From assembly GCA_002293855.1 (NCBI GenBank), contig DBEB01000016.1:1-19169 (forward strand): 19,169 nucleotides of DNA, in the 5' to 3' direction. Position 1 is the first letter of the stretch. Every line of letters starts with the position of its first letter. The notes under the pieces were generated by a model that saw only the letters and a list, made by a program, of their open reading frames with translations, was not told the origin of the DNA and made no database searches. The DNA is from Candidatus Falkowbacteria bacterium UBA917 (GTDB lineage Bacteria > Patescibacteriota > Patescibacteriia > Patescibacteriales > Patescibacteriaceae). A program made the position numbers and the translations under genes. Positions 1-4,932 of this stretch are shown piece by piece.

Positions 1-233
1 TACAAATTTTTATAAGTATTATCATTACGCAACTTAATACTATCAATAATTATAACATCTTCTCTATGAAAAATTATTCTAAATTTACCATGTCGCAAGC
101 GATACAGATCAGAATTTTTTAATTTAATAAATCTTAAAGTCTTGTCACCAGCCATCAATCTCTCAATCAGGTTCAACAATAAAGCTCTTTCTGACTTAGT
201 TATTTTTTGGATCAGCGTACTAATCTTATCCAT
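1..233 (-). CDS. RelE/ParE-like toxin, partial (3' end cut by window edge)
   Basis: Reading the minus strand from an ATG at 233-231 gives 77 codons plus two bases (TA) before the window ends. The protein starts MDKISTLIQK and its second half carries LYRLRHGKFRIIF followed by a short acidic beta segment and KLRNDNTYKNL. That arrangement (arginine-rich LYRLRxGxxRIIF strand, then a C-terminal RNxxTYK) is typical of the RelE/ParE toxin fold, whose RelE members cleave mRNA on the ribosome. RelE-type proteins usually end just after this motif, so the TA at the edge is probably the start of a TAA or TAG stop and little is missing. The start lies one base after the stop of the AbrB-type gene upstream, the normal antitoxin-then-toxin order with translational coupling. 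The assignment is by motif only; whether it targets ribosomes (RelE) or gyrase (ParE) cannot be decided here. Confidence 0.75.
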   Translation of the reverse strand, partial: MDKISTLIQKITKSERALLLNLIERLMAGDKTLRFIKLKNSDLYRLRHGKFRIIFHREDVIIIDSIKLRNDNTYKNL

Positions 234-234
234 A

Positions 235-480
235 CTAAGCCTGGAGTTTTTTCAAAATCTTCACCAAGTCATCAGCCTTAATACCCTGACCATTATTATC
301 TCTAATGGCATCAAAAACTGTATAGTCGCTAGTTTTCTCTTGATCATTCAATAATAAAGGTGTTATTTCTAATGTATCATTATTCATAGTGGCAATAAAT
401 TGATCAGTCTTAAAACGCTTACGCCAAGCCATTGGAATCGTAACCTGACCTCTAGAAGTTGCTTTTAAAATAGTAGCCAT
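235..480 (-). CDS. AbrB/MazE-type antitoxin (SpoVT-AbrB domain)
   Basis: An 81-aa protein whose first half, MATILKATSRGQVTIPMAWR, is the SpoVT-AbrB swapped-hairpin DNA-binding domain (the SRGQVTIP core is diagnostic). The C-terminal 40 residues are acidic and then basic (DAIRDNNG...VKILKKL), as expected for a toxin-neutralising tail. It is followed after one base by a RelE-like toxin gene on the same strand, so it is read as the antitoxin and DNA-binding autorepressor of a type II toxin-antitoxin pair. The start has no clear Shine-Dalgarno. A good promoter lies about 30-58 bases upstream, with a palindrome between the -35 and -10 boxes that could be its operator. AbrB-type antitoxins paired with RelE-type toxins occur but are less common than RelB or MazE-MazF pairings. 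Confidence 0.8.
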   Translation of the reverse strand: MATILKATSRGQVTIPMAWRKRFKTDQFIATMNNDTLEITPLLLNDQEKTSDYTVFDAIRDNNGQGIKADDLVKILKKLQA

Positions 481-510
481 AGCTTTAAAATATTATTTTC
501 TTACTTTCTT

Positions 511-538
511 ATTTTACTACAAATAGGCCATTTGTCAA
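511..538 (-). promoter_or_regulatory. Sigma70-type promoter of the toxin-antitoxin pair
   Basis: On the minus strand TTGACA (538-533) is followed after 16 bases by TAAAAT (516-511). Transcription would start near 504, leaving a leader of about 24 bases before the antitoxin ATG at 480. Confidence 0.7.
520..534. promoter_or_regulatory. Palindromic candidate operator in the toxin-antitoxin promoter
   Basis: CAAAT-n5-ATTTG (520-524 and 530-534), with a central AGGCC. It sits inside the spacer of the toxin-antitoxin promoter and touches the -35 box, where a bound AbrB-type antitoxin would block RNA polymerase. The role is inferred from position and symmetry; the arms are only 5 bp. Confidence 0.45.
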
Positions 539-638
539 TACTTTACTTAAATATAAGCCATTTTTAAGGAGAAAAGTCCAAATTTACGGCAAATATATAT
601 TTTGGCTAATTTAAAGCTTTATTTACAAGTCGATATAT

Positions 639-667
639 TTGACAAAGTACGATTATTAACCTACAAT
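639..667 (+). promoter_or_regulatory. Promoter of the secE-nusG operon
   Basis: TTGACA (639-644), a 17-base spacer, and TACAAT (662-667): consensus -35, ideal spacing and a 5/6 -10. The predicted start near 674 gives a leader of about 50 bases before secE. It is the best promoter in the window and would drive secE and nusG and, by read-through, rplK-rplA. Confidence 0.85.
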
Positions 668-681
668 ATAGCCATAACTTA

Positions 682-705
682 ACAGCCCCCAGCGGGTCTG
701 TTTTT
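682..705 (+). promoter_or_regulatory. Terminator-like hairpin in the secE leader (candidate attenuator)
   Basis: ACAG-CCC (682-688) can pair with GGG-T-CTGT (694-701), giving 7 bp with one bulged T and a 5-base loop, immediately followed by a run of five T (701-705). It lies between the promoter and the secE ATG at 724, so it would act on nearly every transcript. The form is that of an intrinsic terminator, but the short stem suggests partial termination or pausing. The regulatory role is inference. Confidence 0.5.
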
Positions 706-723
706 AAAACCAAAAGTAATCCT

Positions 724-909
724 ATGGACAAAATCAAGAAATACTTCGTGGAAGCGATTGCTGAAATGAAAAAAGTCACTTGGCCAACCCGCAAAGAAAC
801 TTACAATTACACTATTTTGGTAGTTTCCGTCACTATTGGACTCGCTATTTTTGTCTTTGTGCTCGACACTGCTTTCAGCAAGGCTCTTGCCTATTTTATC
901 GCTAACTAA
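724..909 (+). CDS. secE: Preprotein translocase subunit SecE
   Basis: SecE is the small essential subunit of the SecYEG channel that moves proteins across and into the inner membrane; it clamps the two halves of SecY. This 61-aa protein has the short single-helix form found in most bacteria (the E. coli protein has three helices). Residues 1-25 form an amphipathic segment ending in EMKKVTWPTRKET, the most conserved SecE motif, and residues about 29-55 are a hydrophobic membrane span. It is the first gene of a secE-nusG-rplK-rplA run, the classical bacterial order. There is no clear Shine-Dalgarno before the ATG at 724. The stop is 25 bases before nusG. Confidence 0.95.
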   Translation: MDKIKKYFVEAIAEMKKVTWPTRKETYNYTILVVSVTIGLAIFVFVLDTAFSKALAYFIAN

Positions 910-934
910 GTTCATTATTTAAAAGATCAAACAT

Positions 935-1480
935 ATGGCCAAGCAGGTTTTAAATCAAGGTCGCAGATGGTATGTCATTCATACTTATTCCGGCTACGAA
1001 GAAAATGTGGCCCAGAACATGAAACAAAGAATCGAATCCATGGACATGGAGGACAAAATTTTTAATGTTCTGATTCCCAAAGAAAAGAAAATTAAAATTC
1101 AAAACGGCAAACGTAAAGTCTTTGAAGAAAAAATCTTCCCTGGTTACGTACTAGTGGAAATGATCGTGACTGACGACTCTTGGTACGCTGTTCGCAACAC
1201 TCCTAACGTCACTGGTTTCATTGGTACCGGCACCATCCCTACCCCAATCAGCGAAGAAGAAATCAAAGCTCTGCAAAAACGCATGGGCGTCGAAGAACCT
1301 AAGTTCAAAATGGACATCGCTGTCGACACTCCGGTCAAGATCGTCGATGGACCATTCAAGAATCTAGACGGCAAGATCATTGATATCGACAAAGAACGTG
1401 GCAAGATCAAAGTTTCCATCTCCATGTTTGGTCGTGAAACTCCAGTCGAGCTCGACTTCTTACAAATTAAAAAACTTTAA
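935..1480 (+). CDS. nusG: Transcription termination/antitermination factor NusG
   Basis: NusG binds RNA polymerase next to the clamp, promotes processive elongation, couples transcription to translation and helps Rho. The 181-aa length is standard. The N-terminal NGN domain is recognisable from RRWYVIHTYSGYEENVA (residues 10-26) and the segment KIFPGYVLVEM around residue 70. The C-terminal KOW domain (about 127-181) has VKIVDGPFKNLDGKI and ends in VSISMFGRETPVELDFLQI. No extra domain is inserted. It follows secE by 25 bases and precedes a structured 141-base gap before rplK, so the four genes probably share a transcript. No strong Shine-Dalgarno is present. Confidence 0.97.
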   Translation: MAKQVLNQGRRWYVIHTYSGYEENVAQNMKQRIESMDMEDKIFNVLIPKEKKIKIQNGKRKVFEEKIFPGYVLVEMIVTDDSWYAVRNTPNVTGFIGTGTIPTPISEEEIKALQKRMGVEEPKFKMDIAVDTPVKIVDGPFKNLDGKIIDIDKERGKIKVSISMFGRETPVELDFLQIKKL

Positions 1481-1489
1481 TAACCAAAG

Positions 1490-1543
1490 CTCAGGCATCG
1501 TGACTTGATCATCATTACTGGTGAGCAGAGCACGGTGCCTGAG
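1490..1543 (+). promoter_or_regulatory. Long stem in the nusG-rplK gap (candidate ribosomal protein leader)
   Basis: Bases 1490-1502 pair with 1531-1543 in 13 consecutive pairs (12 Watson-Crick, one U-G), closing a 28-base loop. No T-run follows, so it is not an intrinsic terminator. In E. coli the nusG-rplK gap and L11 leader carry the site where L1 represses its own operon. The GTGA at the top of the 5' arm and GGTGAGCAG on the 3' side of the loop loosely recall L1-binding elements. The structure is seen; its role as an L1 or other r-protein site is inference. Confidence 0.5.
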
Positions 1544-1551
1544 GCATCTAC

Positions 1552-1578
1552 CTAAGTTTGACGCTTCTACAAACTTGG
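1552..1578 (+). repeat. Second hairpin upstream of rplK
   Basis: Bases 1552-1560 (CTAAGTTTG) pair with 1570-1578 (CAAACTTGG) in 9 bp with one G-U pair and a 9-base loop. A run of A, not T, follows on the plus strand, so it is not a plus-strand terminator. It may be part of the same leader as the 1490-1543 stem. Confidence 0.4.
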
Positions 1579-1605
1579 CTAAAAAAACTTGCATTATCCC
1601 TAAAG

Positions 1606-1611
1606 TATAAT
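1606..1611 (+). promoter_or_regulatory. Perfect -10 box just upstream of rplK, no proper -35
   Basis: TATAAT at 1606-1611 lies 10 bases before the rplK ATG at 1622. The only -35-like hexamer (TTGCAT, 1589-1594) is 11 bases away, too close. If used, the transcript would be almost leaderless and would bypass the upstream hairpins. A chance AT-rich match is possible. Confidence 0.35.
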
Positions 1612-1621
1612 GCTAAAATAT

Positions 1622-2047
1622 ATGGCTAAGAAAATTGTTACTAAAATCAAATTACAGATCCGCGGTGGTCAAGCTAACCCTACCCCACCAATCGGTCCTG
1701 CCCTCGGTCAACACGGCCTCAACATCTCTGATTTCTGTCAGAAGTTCAACGCCGCTACTCAAGACAAAATGGGCGAAGTCATTCCGGCTGAAATCACTGT
1801 TTACGCCGACAAGACTTTTAGCTTTATCTTGAAGACTGCTCCAGCCGGTGAATTGATCAAAAAGTTCGCCAAGATTGACAAAGGTTCCGGCAGCCCACTC
1901 CTCAAAAAAGTTGGCAGCCTGACTGATGCTCAATTAACTGAAATCGCCAAGATCAAGTTATCCGACCTTAACACCACTGATATCGAAGCCGCCAAGCGCA
2001 TTATCGCCGGCAGCGCTCGTCAAATGGGTGTTGAAATTAAAAATTAA
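1622..2047 (+). CDS. rplK: 50S ribosomal protein L11
   Basis: L11 binds the GTPase-associated centre of 23S rRNA and takes part in factor binding and the stringent response. From the ATG at 1622 the product is 141 aa, the normal length, starting MAKKIVTKIKLQIRGGQANP and carrying the proline-rich PTPPIGPALGQHGLN segment, followed by the C-terminal rRNA-binding domain (about 75-141, ending in SARQMGVEI). An in-frame ATG at 1610 would add four residues (MLKY), but MAKK is the family's usual N terminus, so 1622 is preferred. The codons use more C-ending triplets than the left-end genes, consistent with high expression. It precedes rplA by 45 bases that contain a hairpin. Confidence 0.96.
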   Translation: MAKKIVTKIKLQIRGGQANPTPPIGPALGQHGLNISDFCQKFNAATQDKMGEVIPAEITVYADKTFSFILKTAPAGELIKKFAKIDKGSGSPLLKKVGSLTDAQLTEIAKIKLSDLNTTDIEAAKRIIAGSARQMGVEIKN

Positions 2048-2053
2048 TTATCT

Positions 2054-2085
2054 GTGGGAGTTTCATAAAGAAACGTTTGCACCAC
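2054..2085 (+). promoter_or_regulatory. Hairpin with GTGGGAG strand upstream of rplA (candidate L1 site)
   Basis: GTGG (2054-2057) pairs with CCAC (2082-2085), and GTTTC (2060-2064) pairs with GAAAC (2070-2074) round a 5-base loop. Between the two helices is an asymmetric internal loop: GA on the 5' side, GTTTGCA on the 3' side. The L1 site of 23S rRNA also has a short helix, a GGUGGGAG strand and a larger opposite loop, so this is a plausible mRNA mimic lying 8 bases before the L1 start codon. The structure is seen; L1 binding is inference. Confidence 0.5.
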
Positions 2086-2092
2086 TAACTTT

Positions 2093-2761
2093 ATGTCTAA
2101 AACCAAACCTGAAGTCACTTTCGTCAAAACTCAAAGCTACAGCATTACCGAAGCTCTAGAATTGACCAAGAAACTAGCTAGCACCAAATTTAACTCCACT
2201 GTTGAAGTTCACCTACTCATGGGCATTGACCCACGTAAAGGTGATCAACAAGTCCGTGGTGCTATTTCTTTGCCTCACGGTACCGGTCGTAAGGTTCGCG
2301 TCGCCGCCTTTGTCTCTGCTGACAAAGAAGCTGCCTGTAAGGCTGCTGGCGCCGACCTCGTCGGTGGTGATGACTTGATCGCTGAAATCGCCAAGACTGA
2401 AAAAACTGATTTCCAAGTCGCGGTGGCAGAACCAGCCATGATGAAGAACTTAGCTAAGATTGCTAAGATCCTCGGTACTCGTGGCCTCATGCCAAGTCCA
2501 AAGAACGAAACCGTCAGCACTAACCCAGCCAAGGCTGTTGAAGAACTCAAGAAAGGTAAAGTTAGCTTCAAGAATGATGACACTGCCAATTTGCACGCCA
2601 TCATTGGCAAAACTTCTTTTGAGACCACTCAACTAGTCGAAAACTTCCAAACCTTCATTGACGCCGTCAAGAAGACCAAGCCGGCTAGCGCCAAAGGCGC
2701 CTATATCAAGAAAGCTGTTATCGCTTCTACTATGGGACCTGGCATCAAAGTCTCTATCTAA
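2093..2761 (+). CDS. rplA: 50S ribosomal protein L1
   Basis: L1 forms the mobile L1 stalk that guides deacylated tRNA out of the E site, and in many bacteria it represses translation of its own operon. The 222-aa product is close to the usual 225-235 aa. It has the N-terminal YSITEALELTKKLASTKFN, the FNSTVEVHLLMGIDPRKGDQQVRG segment, LPHGTGRKVRVAAF, the central TRGLMPSPK loop (about residues 130-138) and the C-terminal TMGPGIKVSI. Some Candidate Phyla Radiation lineages are reported to lack L1; this one has it. A strong terminator 20 bases after the stop ends the operon. The usual next pair, rplJ-rplL, is not here. Confidence 0.97.
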   Translation: MSKTKPEVTFVKTQSYSITEALELTKKLASTKFNSTVEVHLLMGIDPRKGDQQVRGAISLPHGTGRKVRVAAFVSADKEAACKAAGADLVGGDDLIAEIAKTEKTDFQVAVAEPAMMKNLAKIAKILGTRGLMPSPKNETVSTNPAKAVEELKKGKVSFKNDDTANLHAIIGKTSFETTQLVENFQTFIDAVKKTKPASAKGAYIKKAVIASTMGPGIKVSI

Positions 2762-2780
2762 TACCTTTAAGTATTACAAG

Positions 2781-2805
2781 ACAGCTCCTACTAGGAGCTG
2801 TTTTT
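2781..2805 (+). terminator. Intrinsic terminator of the secE-nusG-rplK-rplA operon
   Basis: ACAGCTCC (2781-2788) pairs perfectly with GGAGCTGT (2794-2801) round TACTA, directly followed by TTTTTGTTT. It is a classical Rho-independent terminator. Confidence 0.93.
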
Positions 2806-2821
2806 GTTTAATCCAAAACTT

Positions 2822-2853
2822 TTGACAAACTCGCCCTTTTAAACCAATATAAA
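2822..2853 (+). promoter_or_regulatory. Candidate promoter of the kinase-tmk-dut cluster
   Basis: TTGACA at 2822-2827, 17 bases after the rplA terminator, with TATAAA at 2848-2853. The 20-base spacing is longer than ideal; a 17-base spacing would put a poor -10 (CAATAT) at 2845-2850. The consensus -35 and the position after a terminator support a promoter here. Confidence 0.5.
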
Positions 2854-2903
2854 ACCAGGCATTTGCTTAAAACATTTTGTACACTATACAAGGAGACTTG
2901 ATC

Positions 2904-3464
2904 ATGGAGATAACTGATAAGCTTATTATCGGCATTACTGGACTAATCGGCAGCGGCAAAAGCCAAGTCGCTGACTACTTAGCCAAGAAGCTTGATTGTC
3001 CTCGTTACGCTTTTTCTGACACACTTAGACATTTTCTCGACGAACTCAACCTGCCACAAAACAGGCCCAATCTCGATACTTTGTCACTTAGTCTCAGAAC
3101 AACTTTTGGTGATGACATACTTATCACTGCACTACTGAAAAAAATCTATAATAATCCTAATCAGATTATTATCCTAGAAGGCATTCGTCGTCATCCTGAC
3201 ATCGACTCTTTCCAGAACCATCGTAACTTTCATTTGCTAGCAGTCGACTGTGACGAACGCACACGCTGGCAAAGACTTCGTAAGCGCGGTCAAAACAGCG
3301 ATGACGCTAGCAAGAGCTTTAGAGCCTTCCTTGCTGATCAAAAATCCGAAGCCAATAGTCATATCAAAGAAGTCATGGCTAAGGCCAAGATCAAGATAGT
3401 AAATAACTCCAGCTTAGATGCTTTATACTCTCAACTGGACCAACTTAATTTTTCTGTTCATTAA
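2904..3464 (+). CDS. P-loop nucleotide kinase of unassigned specificity (dephospho-CoA kinase-like)
   Basis: A 186-aa P-loop kinase. The Walker A motif is GLIGSGKS (residues 13-20) after a hydrophobic strand (KLIIGIT). A second-strand motif IILEGIRRHPDI gives an acidic residue in the position used by nucleoside monophosphate and dephospho-CoA kinases. The arginine-rich segment DERTRWQRLRKRG resembles the LID of these kinases, and the C terminus AKIKIVNNSSLDALYSQL resembles the VxNxGsxxxL ending of dephospho-CoA kinases and archaeal UPF0200 proteins. The start is the ATG at 2904, set by AGGAG at 2891-2895 eight bases upstream; an upstream TTG at 2877 would place the Shine-Dalgarno inside the gene. 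It stands 23 bases before tmk and upstream of dut, so a role as a deoxynucleoside monophosphate kinase is likely. The substrate cannot be read from sequence alone. Confidence 0.75.
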   Translation: MEITDKLIIGITGLIGSGKSQVADYLAKKLDCPRYAFSDTLRHFLDELNLPQNRPNLDTLSLSLRTTFGDDILITALLKKIYNNPNQIIILEGIRRHPDIDSFQNHRNFHLLAVDCDERTRWQRLRKRGQNSDDASKSFRAFLADQKSEANSHIKEVMAKAKIKIVNNSSLDALYSQLDQLNFSVH

Positions 3465-3487
3465 CATTAACATTATAGGAGACACTC

Positions 3488-4159
3488 ATGTCAGCCATCA
3501 TAGTTATCGAAGGTACCGACGGTACCGGTAAGGCTACGCAAAGTCAAGCTTTGCATCAAAGACTAACAGCTAACGGCTTCAGCACTCAAATCATATCTTT
3601 TCCGAGATATGACGGCCCCTTTGGACCAGAAATCAAACGCTATCTGAAAAGACAATTAGATTTAGACGCCTTTGCCGCTGCTCAACTCTACGCCGCCGAC
3701 CGTCTTGATGCTCTTGATCAAATCAAACAAGCTATCAATAATAACGACTTCGTTATCTTTGATCGCTATGTGAGCTCAAATCTCGCCCATCAAGGCGCTC
3801 GAGTCATTGATCAATCAGAGCGACAAGCTCTATACAAAAAGATTATCAAACTGGAATATCACCACAATCGCTTAGCTCAACCTGATCACACAGTTATTCT
3901 CAGCTTACCCGAGGAACAAATCCAAACCCTGATTCGAAATCGCAATCCTAATGGTGATTTAGATAAGCATGAAGCTGATAGTAATTATCTCATCCGGACC
4001 GCCAGCTGTTATGATGAGCTACAAAAGCTCGGATTCTTAGGCAATACCAGTAAAATCAATTGTGCACCAAACAATCAAATGCTAACAGTTGAAATAATCA
4101 GCCAATTGATTTACGATCAAATCAATTACTTAATCAAATCTTATAGCGCTACTAATTGA
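3488..4159 (+). CDS. tmk: Thymidylate kinase (dTMP kinase)
   Basis: Phosphorylates dTMP to dTDP with ATP, needed for dTTP synthesis. The 223-aa product has the P-loop GTDGTGKAT (residues 9-17), FPRYD at 38-42, which contacts dTMP, AAQLYAADR near 64-72, the DRY motif with VSSNLAHQGA (92 onward), and a LID-like segment RNRNPNGDLDKHEAD. The GKAT variant in place of GKST or GKTT, and the KHEAD segment, fit the TMK subgroup often found in Firmicutes-like and small genomes. A clear AGGAG (3477-3481) precedes the ATG by six bases. The gene ends in TGA, the only TGA stop in the window, and that stop overlaps the inferred start of dut, so the two are probably translationally coupled. Confidence 0.93.
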   Translation: MSAIIVIEGTDGTGKATQSQALHQRLTANGFSTQIISFPRYDGPFGPEIKRYLKRQLDLDAFAAAQLYAADRLDALDQIKQAINNNDFVIFDRYVSSNLAHQGARVIDQSERQALYKKIIKLEYHHNRLAQPDHTVILSLPEEQIQTLIRNRNPNGDLDKHEADSNYLIRTASCYDELQKLGFLGNTSKINCAPNNQMLTVEIISQLIYDQINYLIKSYSATN

Positions 4160-4565
4160 AAAACTAGATCCTCGCGCCAAAGTACCAGTCCGCGCTCATC
4201 CTACTGACGCTGGACTTGATCTCTTTGCGCTAGACTCTAGCATCATCACAGCTCACAGCTGGGAGCTAATTCCAACTGGACTTAAGCTCGCTCTACCTAG
4301 CCAGACCGTTGGTCTTATTTGGGATAAAAGCGGCTTAGCCAAGCTTGGGTTACACACTCTCGCCGGTGTCATCGACGAAGCCTATCGTGGTGAAATTATT
4401 ATCAACCTCTATAACTTCGCGGACACTGATTACCAAATCGAGGCTGGGCAAAAAATCGCTCAACTCCTCATTCAGCCAGTCTACCTACCAACACTGATCG
4501 AAACTCAGATTAATGACAAAACTGATCGAGGTACTGCTGGCTTTGGCTCAACTGGCCTACAATAA
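4155..4565 (+). CDS. dut: dUTP diphosphatase (dUTPase) with a non-canonical start
   Basis: Hydrolyses dUTP to dUMP and pyrophosphate, keeping uracil out of DNA and feeding dTMP synthesis. All five trimeric dUTPase motifs are present: I, AHPTDAGLDLFA; II, WDKSGLA (PRSSLA in many homologues); III, GVIDEAYRGEI; IV, GQKIAQLLIQPV; V, RGTAGFGSTG. The frame is open from 4134, after a TAA at 4131-4133, and holds no ATG, GTG or TTG before motif I. Family N termini usually read (M)xxKLDPRAKxP, which aligns with IEKLDPRAKVP starting at ATT 4155-4157, giving 136 aa. That ATT overlaps the tmk TGA as ATTGA, the same geometry as an ATGA overlap. CTT at 4140 and ATA at 4143 are other possible starts. A frameshift from tmk or a base error is the alternative. 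Product identity is secure; the start is not. Confidence 0.88.
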   Translation: MEKLDPRAKVPVRAHPTDAGLDLFALDSSIITAHSWELIPTGLKLALPSQTVGLIWDKSGLAKLGLHTLAGVIDEAYRGEIIINLYNFADTDYQIEAGQKIAQLLIQPVYLPTLIETQINDKTDRGTAGFGSTGLQ

Positions 4566-4567
4566 AT

Positions 4568-4595
4568 AAAGCCCTGGGATTAACCTAGGGCTTTT
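4568..4595. terminator. Bidirectional terminator between dut and the convergent membrane gene
   Basis: AAAGCCCTGGG (4568-4578) pairs with CCTAGGGCTTT (4584-4594), 11 bp with one G-T pair, loop ATTAA. TTTT (4592-4595) follows on the plus strand, and TTTATTT on the minus strand. It stops dut, ending three bases after the dut TAA begins its flank, and can also stop the small minus-strand gene whose stop is at 4599. Confidence 0.88.
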
Positions 4596-4598
4596 AAA

Positions 4599-4826
4599 TT
4601 ATTTAAAATATGCTTCTAAACCGGTCAGATCATAGAGATTGCGACCAGACCAAATCAAGAAAGCCATCCAAGCATAGATGCTAGAAACACCCATGACCCA
4701 AAAACAAGGCTCTAGCGATCGATCAATCAATTGACCAGTTACTTCACTCCGATCATATCTACCAACAATTAGCATAACGCAGATCAAAGCAAACGAAAGC
4801 ACCGCAACGCTTGTAGCTATTAACAT
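4599..4826 (-). CDS. Small two-helix membrane protein, unknown function
   Basis: A 75-aa protein I do not recognise. Residues about 2-22 (LIATSVAVLSFALICVMLIV) and about 41-62 (PCFWVMGVSSIYAWMAFLIW) are hydrophobic and long enough to span the membrane; the charged linker GRYDRSEVTGQLIDRSLE and a short polar tail (LYDLTGLEAYFK) lie between and after them. That it is a real gene is supported by a strong Shine-Dalgarno (AAGGAGG, 4837-4831) four bases before the ATG and a near-consensus promoter 34-62 bases upstream, both better than those of most housekeeping genes here. It is monocistronic, divergent from gatB and convergent with dut. It could be a small stress or envelope protein; nothing in the sequence assigns a function. 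Confidence 0.7.
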   Translation of the reverse strand: MLIATSVAVLSFALICVMLIVGRYDRSEVTGQLIDRSLEPCFWVMGVSSIYAWMAFLIWSGRNLYDLTGLEAYFK

Positions 4827-4859
4827 GAAGCCTCCTTTTTTAATAAAGAACTAGACTAT

Positions 4860-4888
4860 TTTATATTATAAATCGACCTTTTTGTCAA
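4860..4888 (-). promoter_or_regulatory. Promoter of the small membrane protein
   Basis: On the minus strand TTGACA (4888-4883), a 17-base spacer, and TATAAA (4865-4860). The predicted start near 4853 gives a leader of about 27 bases containing the AAGGAGG ribosome binding site. Confidence 0.8.
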
Positions 4889-4915
4889 TTTATCGCTTTT
4901 CATTTGGCTAATATC

Positions 4916-4924
4916 TGTTACAAT
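4916..4924 (+). promoter_or_regulatory. Extended -10 promoter immediately before gatB
   Basis: TG-T-TACAAT (4916-4924) is an extended -10 with a 5/6 hexamer and no good -35. Transcription would begin near 4931, about two bases before the ATG at 4933, which would make the gatB message leaderless. No Shine-Dalgarno is present, in agreement. Confidence 0.55.
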
Positions 4925-4932
4925 AATAATCT

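Noticed and set aside
142..354. 70-aa plus-strand ORF across the toxin-antitoxin pair
   Set aside because: It is antisense to two recognisable genes with promoter and order support, and has no ribosome site.
1589..1611. TTGCAT and TATAAT as a complete rplK promoter
   Set aside because: The spacing is 11 bases, too short for a sigma70 promoter; only the -10 is kept, at low confidence.
1610..1624. ATG at 1610 as the rplK start
   Set aside because: It adds only MLKY before the conserved MAKK N terminus and overlaps the TATAAT box.
2863..2890. TTGCTT-16-TATACA as promoter of the P-loop kinase gene
   Set aside because: The transcript would begin after the AGGAG ribosome site at 2891-2895, removing it; the TTGACA at 2822 fits better.
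3488..4565. Tmk-dUTPase fusion or frameshift
   Set aside because: dut is one base out of frame with tmk, no slippery sequence is seen at the junction, and tmk has a normal length. Kept only as an alternative in the dut finding.
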